A stretch of DNA of 18,818 bases from Phycisphaerae bacterium (GTDB lineage Bacteria; Planctomycetota; Phycisphaerae; UBA1845; Fen-1342). The notes under the pieces are model-generated. The model was not told the origin of the DNA. It ran no database searches and saw only the letters and a list, made by a program, of their open reading frames with translations. The position numbers and the translations under genes are program-made. Shown piece by piece: positions 7,211 to 15,128 of this stretch. Position 1 is the first letter of the stretch, and each line of letters opens with the position of its first letter. The stretch is from NCBI GenBank assembly GCA_020058145.1, contig JAGVEP010000170.1:1-18818 (forward strand). The letters run 5' to 3'.

Positions 7211-9319
7211 ATGATGTTCAAAGTAGAGCGGGCGATAGGGGCGAGTGTTCTTTCGATCGAAACCGGGAAGTTGGCCAGGCAGGCGGCGGGGTCGGCTGTC
7301 GTGCGTTATGGGGACACGGTGGTCCTGGGGACCGTCGTCACCGCCGACCCGCGGCCCAACATCGACTTCTTTCCCCTGTCCGTCGACTACCGTGAGAAGA
7401 TGTCCGCCGCCGGGAAATTCCCGGGCGGGTTCTTCAAGCGCGAAGGACGGCCGACGCAGAAGGAAGTGGTCACGTGCCGGCTGATTGACCGGCCGATGCG
7501 CCCACTGTTCCCGGAGGGCTTTCGCGACGAAGTGCAGATTCAGATCATGGTCCTGTCCGCCGACTTGCAGAACGATCCAGACGTGCTCGGCATGGCGGCG
7601 GCGGCGGCGGCGCTGGCCGTCTCGACGATCCCGTTTAACGGGCCGATCGCGGGCGTTCGCGTCGGCCGCGTGGATGGCAAGCTGCTCATCAACCCCACGA
7701 TGGCGCAGCTCGAATACTCCGACATGGACATGGTGGTCGCCGGTCACCTGGGTGCCGTCACCATGATCGAAGTTGGATGCCGCGAGCTGACCGAAGAGGA
7801 CATCGCCGAGGCGGTCAAATTCGGACACGAGCAGGGCGTCAAACCCATCTGCGAGATGCTCAAGGAGCTGGCCCGGCAGTGTGCCGCCGCCAAGACCTGG
7901 CAGCCGCCGGCGAAAGACACGGCCTTTCTCGACGCCATCCGCACCAAGGCGCTGCCCGACCTGCGTGCGGCGCAGAACATCGTCGGCAAGCAGGAGCGGA
8001 ACGAAGCCACGAAGGCGGTTTATGACCGGCTGGTGGCCGAATACTGCCCGCAGGGCACGGTCCCAACGACCTTCGCTCACACGCCGGACCAGGTCAAAGC
8101 CGCGATCGGCGATGTAGAGCAGCGTTTGATCCGCGACCTGATTCTCGAGCAGAACAAGCGACCCGACGGCCGGAAACTCGACGAGCTGCGCAAGATCACT
8201 TGCGAGGTCGGCTGGCTGCCACGCGTCCACGGCTCGTCGCTGTTCGCCCGGGGCGAGACGCAGGCCATGGTGGTCTGCACGCTGGGCACCTCGCGCGACG
8301 AGCAGATCATCGACGACCTGGTCGAGGAATACAGCAAGAAATTCATGCTGCACTACAATTTTCCGCCGTTCTCCGTGGGCGAAGTGCGGCGCATCGGCTC
8401 GCCGGGGCGGCGCGAGATCGGGCACGGCGCGCTGGCCGAACGGAGCCTGGAGGCCATCCTGCCCGGCCCCGAGGATTTCCCGTACACGATTCGGCTCGTG
8501 AGCGACATCCTCGAATCGAATGGGTCCAGCTCGATGGCCTCCGTCTGCGGTGGGTCGCTGGCACTCATGGACGCCGGCGTGCCGATCCGCGGCGCTGTCG
8601 CGGGCATCTCGATCGGCCTCGTGATGGACGAAGACGGCCGCTACAAGCTGCTGACGGACATCATTGGTGCCGAGGACCACTACGGCGACATGGATTTCAA
8701 GGTCGCTGGCACCCGCAAGGGCATCACGGGTGTGCAGTTGGACATTAAATCCACCGGGTTGCCGCACAAGATCATGAAAGAAGCCCTGGCGATGGCGAAA
8801 AAGACGCGGATGCAGATTCTGGATCACATGGAAGCTGTCATTCCGAAACCGCGCCCGGAGGTCAGTCCATACGCCCCGCGCCTGCTGACGATCAAGATCA
8901 ACCCTGAGAAGATAGGGAAGCTGATCGGTCCGGGTGGAAAGATGATCAAGGCGATTCAGGCCGACACGGGCGCCCAGATTGACATTGAAGACGATGGGAC
9001 TGTCGTGATCTCGTGCCTCGATTCTGCTGGGGCAGAAAAAGCGCTCGCGGCCGTCCAACGGATCACGGAAGACGTGCAGATCGGCCGGATTTACGAGGGC
9101 CGTGTGACGAGTGTCAAGGACTTTGGCGCGTTCATCGAGATCCAGGAGGGCCAGGACGGTCTCTGCCATATCAGCGAGCTCGACGACAACTACGTCCGGA
9201 CGGTATCCGACGTGGTGAAGATCGGCGACGTCGTCAAGGTCAAGGTCATTGCTATTGACGAGCAGGGTCGCGTAAAATTGTCTCGTAAGGCCGCGATGAA
9301 AGCCGCGACCCCGAGCTAG
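7211..9319 (+). CDS. pnp: Polyribonucleotide nucleotidyltransferase (PNPase)
   Basis: A 702-residue 3'-to-5' phosphorolytic exoribonuclease that degrades mRNA using phosphate. Order of domains: first RNase PH-like core (about 1-140), alpha-helical linker, second RNase PH core (about 310-545), KH domain (about 553-620, loop IGPGGK at 572-577) and S1 domain (about 624-695). The catalytic region GAEDHYGDMDFKVAGT is intact, with Asp489 and Asp495 matching E. coli Asp486 and Asp492, and the phosphate-binding GSSS loop is present. Length fits the family (about 700). Two adjacent ATGs (7211, 7214) could start it; GAGTGAG upstream is a weak ribosome-binding site. Probably co-transcribed with rpsO, and followed by a cold-shock gene. 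Confidence 0.97.
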   Translation: MMFKVERAIGASVLSIETGKLARQAAGSAVVRYGDTVVLGTVVTADPRPNIDFFPLSVDYREKMSAAGKFPGGFFKREGRPTQKEVVTCRLIDRPMRPLFPEGFRDEVQIQIMVLSADLQNDPDVLGMAAAAAALAVSTIPFNGPIAGVRVGRVDGKLLINPTMAQLEYSDMDMVVAGHLGAVTMIEVGCRELTEEDIAEAVKFGHEQGVKPICEMLKELARQCAAAKTWQPPAKDTAFLDAIRTKALPDLRAAQNIVGKQERNEATKAVYDRLVAEYCPQGTVPTTFAHTPDQVKAAIGDVEQRLIRDLILEQNKRPDGRKLDELRKITCEVGWLPRVHGSSLFARGETQAMVVCTLGTSRDEQIIDDLVEEYSKKFMLHYNFPPFSVGEVRRIGSPGRREIGHGALAERSLEAILPGPEDFPYTIRLVSDILESNGSSSMASVCGGSLALMDAGVPIRGAVAGISIGLVMDEDGRYKLLTDIIGAEDHYGDMDFKVAGTRKGITGVQLDIKSTGLPHKIMKEALAMAKKTRMQILDHMEAVIPKPRPEVSPYAPRLLTIKINPEKIGKLIGPGGKMIKAIQADTGAQIDIEDDGTVVISCLDSAGAEKALAAVQRITEDVQIGRIYEGRVTSVKDFGAFIEIQEGQDGLCHISELDDNYVRTVSDVVKIGDVVKVKVIAIDEQGRVKLSRKAAMKAATPS

Positions 9320-9335
9320 GGATTCGGTCTGGGTG

Positions 9336-9364
9336 TTGACCCAACGACCCGGTTCAGGCATAAT
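9336..9364 (+). promoter_or_regulatory. Promoter of the cold-shock gene
   Basis: TTGACC (9336-9341) and CATAAT (9359-9364) are 17 nt apart, immediately after the pnp stop codon. Transcription would start near 9371, leaving an untranslated leader of about 200 nt, a length typical of cold-inducible csp mRNAs. Confidence 0.6.
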
Positions 9365-9571
9365 CTGAGAGGATTCCCGGACGGGTTCCGTCTCGGCCGG
9401 TCATGTCTTAAACCTGTCTGCTGCGCGCGCCGGATCGAGCGGAGTTCGAAATAGCCCAACGCGGGTTTCCGGTAGGTGTCCGGTAGTTTGGTCCGGAGAC
9501 AGGCGGATCGCGGTACTGTGGATCGCCTTCGCAGTGAGAGGCATGTCTGGGCGGTCCCGGAGGTCTGGGCC

Positions 9572-9799
9572 ATGGTGGGTGTGAGTGTCTGCGGACATGT
9601 CAAGTGGTTCGACGCGAAGAAGGGCTTTGGCTTTATTATGGGACCTGAGGGGAAGGATGTCTTTGTCCACTACAGTGCCATCGAGGGCGATGGATTCCGT
9701 TCCCTCCGCGAGGCGGAACAGGTCGAGTACGAGTTGCTGGAAACACCGAAGGGCTTGGCGGCGGCGCATGTGCGTCCCGTCGAGACCAAACCGGCGTGA
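9572..9799 (+). CDS. Cold-shock domain protein (CspA family)
   Basis: A 75-residue single-domain OB-fold RNA/ssDNA-binding protein that melts RNA secondary structure as a chaperone. RNP1 is KGFGFI (17-22) and RNP2 VFVHY (30-34); GHVKWFDAKKG precedes them as in CspA. The start at 9572 is set by GGAGGT at 9559-9564, 7 nt before the ATG; the frame is open 32 codons further upstream, but that part falls in the leader. It follows pnp, itself a cold-linked RNA-decay enzyme in other bacteria, and has its own promoter. C-terminal EYELLETPKGLAAAHV is a normal CSD ending. Confidence 0.93.
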   Translation: MVGVSVCGHVKWFDAKKGFGFIMGPEGKDVFVHYSAIEGDGFRSLREAEQVEYELLETPKGLAAAHVRPVETKPA

Positions 9800-9927
9800 G
9801 CGCGCCGCCGCGCCCCCGTCAGGTTGGGTGAATTGTCAGTGGAAGCCCGTGACGTTGCGGAGGTATTTTTGCTCTGCAGGTCGCAATCGCGATCCGGGGC
9901 CAAATATCTTGTATATTGAGAGTATCC

Positions 9928-11688
9928 ATGCTCGCGCAACCCCCGCGCTGCGAGCCCCGAAAGCCGGAAGCCCGCAACTTCAGGGGGCAGGACGCGAGTG
10001 TTCAACAGGTAAACGGCGTGGCCACGCTCATCGTACTTCAGGGACCTGACAAAGGTCGCACCCTGCGGACCGGCGACGAGGTCGTCGTCATCGGCCGCGG
10101 CAGTCCGCAGATACCGCTCACCGACCAGACCGTCAGCCGCCGCCACGCGGAGCTCAAAAAGGCCGACGAAGGATGGGTGCTGACCGATCTCAAGAGCGCC
10201 AACGGCACCTATCTTAACGGCGCGCGCATTACCAAGCCGACGCGGCTCAAGCACGGCGACCAGGTCCGTGTCGGCAGCACACTGCTCGTGTATACCGGCG
10301 AGGAAACCGCCCAGCAGTTTGCGGGGACGAGTCTGCCGCGCGATCTGGTGACGCTCGACGCCGGCAGTCCGGGCACGGACGCTTCCGTCGTGGCCAGCGC
10401 TCCGGCGGGCGAGGACAGCCTGGTGCTGGCGGCTCCGGACACGGCCTACGCGGTCAAGGCGTGGAACGTCATGCGCGAGCTCGCCAGCGTGATTGGCAGC
10501 CTGATTCCCACCGATCAACTCCTGGCGCGGGTTCTCGATCTCATTTTCCAGGAGGTGGACGTCGAGCAGGGCGTGATCCTCGTCAGCGACCCGCAAACCG
10601 GTGACTTCTTGCCGGAGGTCGTGAGGCTCCGCTCACCGCTGCCGGTCCGGCCGAGCAACGGACAGCAAATCGTGGCCTCGCGCACGATCATCAACCACGT
10701 GGTCAAATCGCGCGAGGGCGTGCTCTGCTCGAACGTCGTCGCCGACAAACGCTTCGAGAGCGGCAAGAGCGTCCAGAATCTCGGCATGCGGTCGGTGATC
10801 TGCGCACCGATTGTGGCGCGCGAGCAGATCCTGGGCATCATCCATCTCGATTGCCCGCTCACAAGGCATACGTACAACGAGCATGAACTGCGGCTGGTCA
10901 CGGCGATCGGCTACCAGGCTGGACTGGCCATTGAGAATGCGCGCCTGGTGCACTCGCAGGTGCAGCGCGAACGGCTGGCCGCCGTGGGCGAGACCATCGC
11001 CCAGCTATCGCACTATGTGAAGAACATCCTGCAGGGCATGCGCAGCGGGGCGGAGGTTGTGGAGCGCGGCCTGGACCGGCGTGATTTGCTCACGACCGCG
11101 CAAGGCTGGCGGATCGTCGAGCGCAATCTTGACCGCTCGTACAACCTCATGCTCAACATGCTCGCGTTCAGCAAGCCGCGCGAGCCGCGTTTTGAGGCTC
11201 TCCAGCTCAACCGCATCGTCGAGGAAGTCGTCGCGTTGGTTCAGAAGCAGGCGGATGCCAAGCGCGTCATGCTCCTGCCCGACCTCGACGAGCATATTCC
11301 GCCCATTCCACTGGACTATGAGGGCATCTATCAGGTCATCCTGAACATCGTTACCAACGCCATCGACGCGGTCGCGGCCGAGCACGGTCGGATCAACGTG
11401 CGCACCCACTATGCTCCCGATCGGCAAATGGCTGAGATTATCGTGACCGACAACGGTCCCGGCATACCCCCTGAGCAGCGCGAGCACGTTTTCGAGCCGT
11501 TCTACTCATCCAAAGGTCACGGCGGAACCGGGCTCGGTCTGGCCGTGGCGCGCAAGATCGTGGCGGAACTCGGCGGCAGGATCGACCTCATTGACCCACC
11601 CGACGGCGGAGCCGAATTCCGCGTCCACCTGCCGACCACACGCGAGGCCCAGCAAAATGCCGGGGAGACTCAGGGCCCCCCGCGGTAG
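9928..11688 (+). CDS. FHA-GAF sensor histidine kinase
   Basis: About 586 residues, cytoplasmic, with no membrane segment. An N-terminal FHA domain (about 30-125) has GRG at 56-58, SRRH at 70-73 and NGTYLNG from 92, the phosphothreonine-binding residues. A GAF-type sensory domain spans about 185-340. The H-box LSHYVKNILQGM carries the phospho-accepting His362. The HATPase has its N-box from 473 (NIVTNAIDAV), DNGPGIP at 508 and GGTGLGL at 532-538, so it should be active. ATG 9928 is preceded by GAGAG at 5 nt; TTG 9916 and GTG 10018 are alternatives, the last starting closest to the FHA fold. No response regulator adjoins; the convergent CpaE-like gene and the PilZ gene suggest control of surface functions. 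Confidence 0.9.
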   Translation: MLAQPPRCEPRKPEARNFRGQDASVQQVNGVATLIVLQGPDKGRTLRTGDEVVVIGRGSPQIPLTDQTVSRRHAELKKADEGWVLTDLKSANGTYLNGARITKPTRLKHGDQVRVGSTLLVYTGEETAQQFAGTSLPRDLVTLDAGSPGTDASVVASAPAGEDSLVLAAPDTAYAVKAWNVMRELASVIGSLIPTDQLLARVLDLIFQEVDVEQGVILVSDPQTGDFLPEVVRLRSPLPVRPSNGQQIVASRTIINHVVKSREGVLCSNVVADKRFESGKSVQNLGMRSVICAPIVAREQILGIIHLDCPLTRHTYNEHELRLVTAIGYQAGLAIENARLVHSQVQRERLAAVGETIAQLSHYVKNILQGMRSGAEVVERGLDRRDLLTTAQGWRIVERNLDRSYNLMLNMLAFSKPREPRFEALQLNRIVEEVVALVQKQADAKRVMLLPDLDEHIPPIPLDYEGIYQVILNIVTNAIDAVAAEHGRINVRTHYAPDRQMAEIIVTDNGPGIPPEQREHVFEPFYSSKGHGGTGLGLAVARKIVAELGGRIDLIDPPDGGAEFRVHLPTTREAQQNAGETQGPPR

Positions 11689-11723
11689 CCCACTTGTGGC
11701 CCGCCGCCGCGCGTCGCCGGCCT

Positions 11724-12851
11724 TCAATTGCCCAGGCCCAGTTTCGGCAGCCAGGTTTTCCCCTTGGCGTGTTCCTCGAAGCCCGTCAGCCGCGCCGCCA
11801 TCTCGCGAATCGCCGCCCGCACCGCGTTTCGACGTACCAGCGGCTGACCGCTATCCAAAGCAGTATGCACGGACTTGAAGTCGCTGGGCACAACGGCCAG
11901 CACCCGCCGTCCGAATTGGCGCTCCACCATCTCGATCGTACAGTTGGTGGTGTTCTTGCGGTAGCGGTTGACTACCAGCTCGATGTGCTTACCCGACAGG
12001 CCCTCCGCTGTGATCGCGTCGATGATCCGCTGAGTGCTGCGGAGACTAGGGACGGTCAACTGGACCACCAGCACGAGGCGTGTGCAATGCTCGATGGCCG
12101 CACCGGCCAGGGGCGAAAGGTGGCGCGGCAAATCGAGGACCACGTACGGGAAAGTGTTGTGCGCGGCCTGGAGGATGCTCCGCAGGGCGGCCTCTTCCAC
12201 GCCGTGCGCCGCCAGAATCGTGTGCGGGCGGGCGAACACGTGTACGCCGTTCGCCAGGACCGTGCTCGCTTTTTCCAGCAGCGCGCTATCCACGACTCCG
12301 GCGCTGGCCAGGTCTGCGATCGTGTACTGCGGAGTCAGGTCCAGCGCCTCTGCAACTCCACCGCCCTCCAGGTCCAAATCAAAAAGCGCCGTGGCTTCGC
12401 GCATCAACGTGGCGATCTCCACGGCCAGATACGTAGCGATGGTCGTGCTGCCCGCGCCGCCCACCGAGCCCAGCACGCCGAAGGTCTGGCTGGCCGCTTC
12501 GGAGGCCCCGGTCTGTCCGAGGGCCTGTCGCAGCGCCGCCGCCAAGTCGTCCAGATTCACGGGTCGTACGGTCGCTTGGGTGCAACCCGCGCGCTGCGCA
12601 TTGATTAAACGCCGCGCGTCGGCCTCCGCGGTCACGCCAACGACCGCGATGCGCGGCTTGACCTCGCGCATCTTGAGCATCGTTCCCACGGCATTGGCTT
12701 CATCGAGGTCGAGCACGACGGCATCGAGCTCCAACGACGTCAACGCCGTCAGTAGCTCCTGCTGCACGGTCGTATTTGCGACGACCACGTACCCTGGGAT
12801 CGACTGACCGCAGAGTTCTCGCAGATTGTGGATGCAAATGCGGTTCGGCAT
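11724..12851 (-). CDS. CpaE/TadZ-like protein (receiver-like domain plus degenerate P-loop ATPase)
   Basis: A 375-residue protein of the MinD/ParA-like CpaE/TadZ group, which places pilus (Tad) machinery in the cell. Residues 1-115 look like an atypical receiver domain (VVLDLD near 45-50, VVGVTAEAD near 70). Residues 124-350 form the SIMIBI ATPase: GSVGGAGSTT at 128-137 in the Walker A position, LFDLDLEGG at 156-164, VVLDLP for Walker B and VVNRYRKN downstream. Walker A lacks both the signature Lys (Val130) and the P-loop Lys (Ser135), so ATP hydrolysis is doubtful; relatives in this group also often have altered P-loops. The start gives MPNRICIHNL with GTGAG upstream. No tadA or cpaF is visible. 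It converges on the histidine kinase and diverges from the PilZ gene. Confidence 0.8.
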   Translation of the reverse strand: MPNRICIHNLRELCGQSIPGYVVVANTTVQQELLTALTSLELDAVVLDLDEANAVGTMLKMREVKPRIAVVGVTAEADARRLINAQRAGCTQATVRPVNLDDLAAALRQALGQTGASEAASQTFGVLGSVGGAGSTTIATYLAVEIATLMREATALFDLDLEGGGVAEALDLTPQYTIADLASAGVVDSALLEKASTVLANGVHVFARPHTILAAHGVEEAALRSILQAAHNTFPYVVLDLPRHLSPLAGAAIEHCTRLVLVVQLTVPSLRSTQRIIDAITAEGLSGKHIELVVNRYRKNTTNCTIEMVERQFGRRVLAVVPSDFKSVHTALDSGQPLVRRNAVRAAIREMAARLTGFEEHAKGKTWLPKLGLGN

Positions 12852-13045
12852 GGTTGTTTCTCACTTGCGACGACCGGGTTTATCGGGCCTGCGGTTGCCC
12901 GCAGCCCGCCCCACCCACCCGGCTCATCGGCGCGCTGCGGAGTGGCCTTTAGGAGCTGGTTTCGCGCACCCGGGCCGGATCAAGCGCGGCCGACAAACGA
13001 CCGAATACTACCTGGGAAGGGGTAGCGAAGGAGAACTCGGCCGGT

Positions 13046-13444
13046 ATGCGACTTGAATTACCTCCTGGCATGATCGCCGTGTCGCGCGACGCCTGGCAGA
13101 CGCTCTTGTCCCAGCACATCGCGACTCCGGAGTTCGAACCGCCCGTGCGACGGGGACAACGGCGTTATGGCGTGCCCTTGGGCAGTTGGCGCTTGCTGCT
13201 GCACGACAAGGAAGATCGCCCCGTCGAGGTGCGCGCCACGCTGCTCAACGCCTCGCTCGCGGGCGTCATGCTGCTCAGCCGCCGCGAACTGCCTGAGAAT
13301 ATCCCCGTGCTGCTCGCCTTCTGCGACGGGGAGCAGGAGTACGTCCTGACGGGCGCGATCGTGCATTGCACCAGCACGGTCGGCGGACACAAGGTCGGTG
13401 TCCGCCTGCGTTTTCCGGAGGCGCCCGAGCCGCAAACGCCGTAG
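13046..13444 (+). CDS. PilZ-domain protein (probable c-di-GMP receptor)
   Basis: A 132-residue protein whose core matches PilZ: an Arg-rich RRGQRR (35-40) for the R-x3-R motif and NASLAG (68-73) for D/N-x-S-x-x-G, the two elements that bind cyclic di-GMP, followed by beta strands ending in GHKVGVRLRF. PilZ proteins pass c-di-GMP levels to motility, pili or polysaccharide. AAGGAG (13028-13033) lies 12 nt before the ATG, longer than ideal. Divergent from the CpaE-like gene with 194 bp between them. Sequence similarity is judged by motif only. Confidence 0.75.
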   Translation: MRLELPPGMIAVSRDAWQTLLSQHIATPEFEPPVRRGQRRYGVPLGSWRLLLHDKEDRPVEVRATLLNASLAGVMLLSRRELPENIPVLLAFCDGEQEYVLTGAIVHCTSTVGGHKVGVRLRFPEAPEPQTP

Positions 13445-13554
13445 CGGCCGGCGTCCTCGTCAGCCGAAGCGCGCGGTGTGCCTGTCGGTCGTCTGCGCCG
13501 CGCGAACCGCTCGCTGGCGGTTGCGGCTCGGACCACAAGTGCGTCGGAAGGGGA

Positions 13555-13560
13555 TACAAT
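13555..13560 (+). promoter_or_regulatory. Possible -10 box of the original ispG promoter
   Basis: TACAAT lies 25 nt before the start codon of the ispG fragment. No clear -35 hexamer lies 16-18 nt upstream (TTGCGG at 13521 is too far), so support is limited to the hexamer and its position. Confidence 0.3.
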
Positions 13561-13585
13561 CACCGCACACGGAAACGGAGCCCCC

Positions 13586-13652
13586 ATGCCCCCACGCCGC
13601 AAGACCCGCCAGGTCACCGTCGGCACCGTCAGAATCGGCGGCGACGCCCCGG
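13586..13652 (+). pseudogene. Duplicated 5' end of ispG (first 22 codons)
   Basis: These 67 bases match the start of the intact ispG at 16033-16099 at 60 positions, with no gap. They encode MPPRRKTRQVTVGTVRIGGD against MPPRRKTRQVTVGPVKIGGD. Seven bases differ; by codon, four changes are silent (codons 6, 12, 15, 17) and two alter the residue (Thr/Pro at 14, Arg/Lys at 16). A CGGAG ribosome-binding site precedes both, 5 nt before this copy and 6 nt before the other. After codon 22 the similarity stops at once, and this frame continues for 30 unrelated codons to a TGA at 13744. It is an ispG remnant at the left edge of an insertion. Confidence 0.85.
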
Positions 13653-13684
13653 AGACGGAGTTTCGTTGGGCACGATTCTCCCGC

Positions 13685-13700
13685 CGTCGCGTTGGGATCG
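13685..13700 (+). repeat. Short direct repeat, left copy
   Basis: CGTCGCGTTGGGATCG here matches CGTCGCGCTAGGATCG at 15923-15938 at 14 of 16 bases. The pair brackets the two inserted genes inside the ispG repeats. It could be a second, inner boundary signature, but GC-rich sequence makes chance matches likely. Confidence 0.3.
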
Positions 13701-13757
13701 ACCTCGTCGGTCCGCTAGTGTACGATGCGCGAGAACCTGAGTGAGGCGAGAAACGCG

Positions 13758-15128
13758 ATGGAATGGGGCAACCTGCTAGCGGTTCGGCGCGAACGTCTTT
13801 CCAGCCGTCTTGGCGGCGAGCTCAGATCTGAGTTTGAGCGGGACTACGACCGGGCGGTTTTCTCGACGCCCGTTCGCCGCATGCAGGACAAGGCGCAGGT
13901 CTTTCCGCTTGAGCCGCTCGATTCGGTGAGGACCCGATTAACGCATTCTCTGGAGGTTTCCACGATCGCGCGGGACGTGGCGCGAGCCGTGGCCCGGTGG
14001 CTGAGAGAGAAAGGCTGCGTCAAGGCTGAAGAGGCGGATTCAATTGAGGCGATTGGAGCCGCGTGCGGCCTTATCCACGACCTTGGTAATCCGCCATTCG
14101 GACGTGCCGGCGAAATCGCGATTCAGGACTGGTTTCAACGTAACTCAAAGCTGTTGGCTGACTTAGGCGGGCGGCAGCAGTGGGCTCAGGACTTTCTGCG
14201 GTTTCAGGGCAACGCCCAAACGCTACGACTCGTTGCGCGGTTGCAGGTGCTGGCGGATCAAAACGGCCTGAACCTCACATACGGAACGCTCTCCGCGGCG
14301 CTGAAGTACACGGCTCAATCTGACCAGATTGACAAATCACGCTACGAGTCGAGCAAGCCGGGCTACTTCGCGTCCGAAAACGAACTCGTAGACACTATCC
14401 GCACCGTGGTCGGGACGGGTACGGCGCGAAACCCGATCACGTACCTGGTGGAAGCCAGCGACGACATCGCGTATCTCGCGGTCGACCTTGAGGACGGCGT
14501 GAAGAAGCGCGTCATCGACTGGGGGAGCCTGAAGGACGAACTGACGAACGCTGCAGCGGAACGCGACCTCGTGGATGCGGCACTTACGTCGGCCGAAGCC
14601 CAGATTGACAGGGGAACCGCGAAGCTCAAGGGTGCAGATCGCGACGAAGCCTACGCGGTCGCGCTGCGGATTGCCCTGATCGCGCGCACGGTCCCGGCCG
14701 CGATTGAGGCATTCAAGCAGCACTATGACTTGATCATGCAGGGTGGCCTCTACCAACAGCTGCTGGATGTCAGTACCGGCGCCCCACTCGTGGCCGCCTG
14801 TCGCACAGTGGGCGTGGAGCGGGTCTACTGTTCCACTGGCACACAGCGGCTTGAGGTCATGGCGCGCCACGTGATCCATGGGTTGATGAAGGTGTTCTGG
14901 GAAGGTGTGCAGGACTGGCCGTCGCAGCGCTCGCAGGAACCACAGAGTCGATTCGGGGCTAGCGTCTACGGCCTGTTCTCCCCGAATTATCGCGCTGTGT
15001 TCGAGGATACTATGAAAGAAGGAAAACTGCCGGCGCAATACTGCAAGCTCCAACTAGTAACCGACTATGTCGCGGGAATGACCGACACATTTGCATGCAC
15101 GCTGCACAAACAATTGATGAATGGCTGA
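13758..15128 (+). CDS. dgt: dGTPase-family HD phosphohydrolase with altered catalytic His
   Basis: 456 residues from the ATG at 13758, where MEWGNLL matches the usual family opening; ATG 13725 in frame would add 11 residues. Dgt enzymes split dNTPs, classically dGTP, into nucleoside and triphosphate. Family signatures: FERDYDRAVF, QDKAQVFPLE, RLTHSLEV (His63), IHDLGNPPFG (His107-Asp108), KPGYFASE and EASDDIAY (Asp235-236), which supply the HD metal site. The next motif reads G-R-A-G-E (115-119), whereas E. coli dGTPase has G-H-F-G-E with His126 and Glu129 catalytic; here Arg116 replaces the His and Glu119 is kept. The codon is CGT, one base from CAT. Length is near E. coli Dgt (505). It overlaps the next gene by 8 nt and sits between two ispG 5' ends. 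Confidence 0.88.
   Translation: MEWGNLLAVRRERLSSRLGGELRSEFERDYDRAVFSTPVRRMQDKAQVFPLEPLDSVRTRLTHSLEVSTIARDVARAVARWLREKGCVKAEEADSIEAIGAACGLIHDLGNPPFGRAGEIAIQDWFQRNSKLLADLGGRQQWAQDFLRFQGNAQTLRLVARLQVLADQNGLNLTYGTLSAALKYTAQSDQIDKSRYESSKPGYFASENELVDTIRTVVGTGTARNPITYLVEASDDIAYLAVDLEDGVKKRVIDWGSLKDELTNAAAERDLVDAALTSAEAQIDRGTAKLKGADRDEAYAVALRIALIARTVPAAIEAFKQHYDLIMQGGLYQQLLDVSTGAPLVAACRTVGVERVYCSTGTQRLEVMARHVIHGLMKVFWEGVQDWPSQRSQEPQSRFGASVYGLFSPNYRAVFEDTMKEGKLPAQYCKLQLVTDYVAGMTDTFACTLHKQLMNG

Larger units (their letters stand above)
13445..13757. other. Gap between the PilZ gene and the dGTPase gene, with ispG fragment
   Basis: A 313-bp gap with no complete recognisable gene. It holds TACAAT (13555-13560), CGGAG (13576-13580), and the duplicated ispG 5' end (13586-13652), from which a 52-codon frame runs on to a TGA at 13742-13744, 13 nt before the dGTPase ATG. 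It looks like the original ispG promoter and start region, now feeding the inserted genes. Confidence 0.55.

Noticed and set aside
7593..7616. GCG-rich run in pnp looking like a simple repeat
   Set aside because: It encodes an Ala run inside the conserved PNPase frame; ordinary GC-rich coding.
7205..9361. 718-codon open frame on the minus strand opposite pnp
   Set aside because: It mirrors the pnp coding frame in GC-rich DNA, has an odd His/Arg/Asp-rich composition and matches no family; pnp is unmistakable.
11694..12608. 304-codon plus frame opposite the CpaE-like gene
   Set aside because: Shadow; the minus-strand frame has the P-loop fold and a sensible start.
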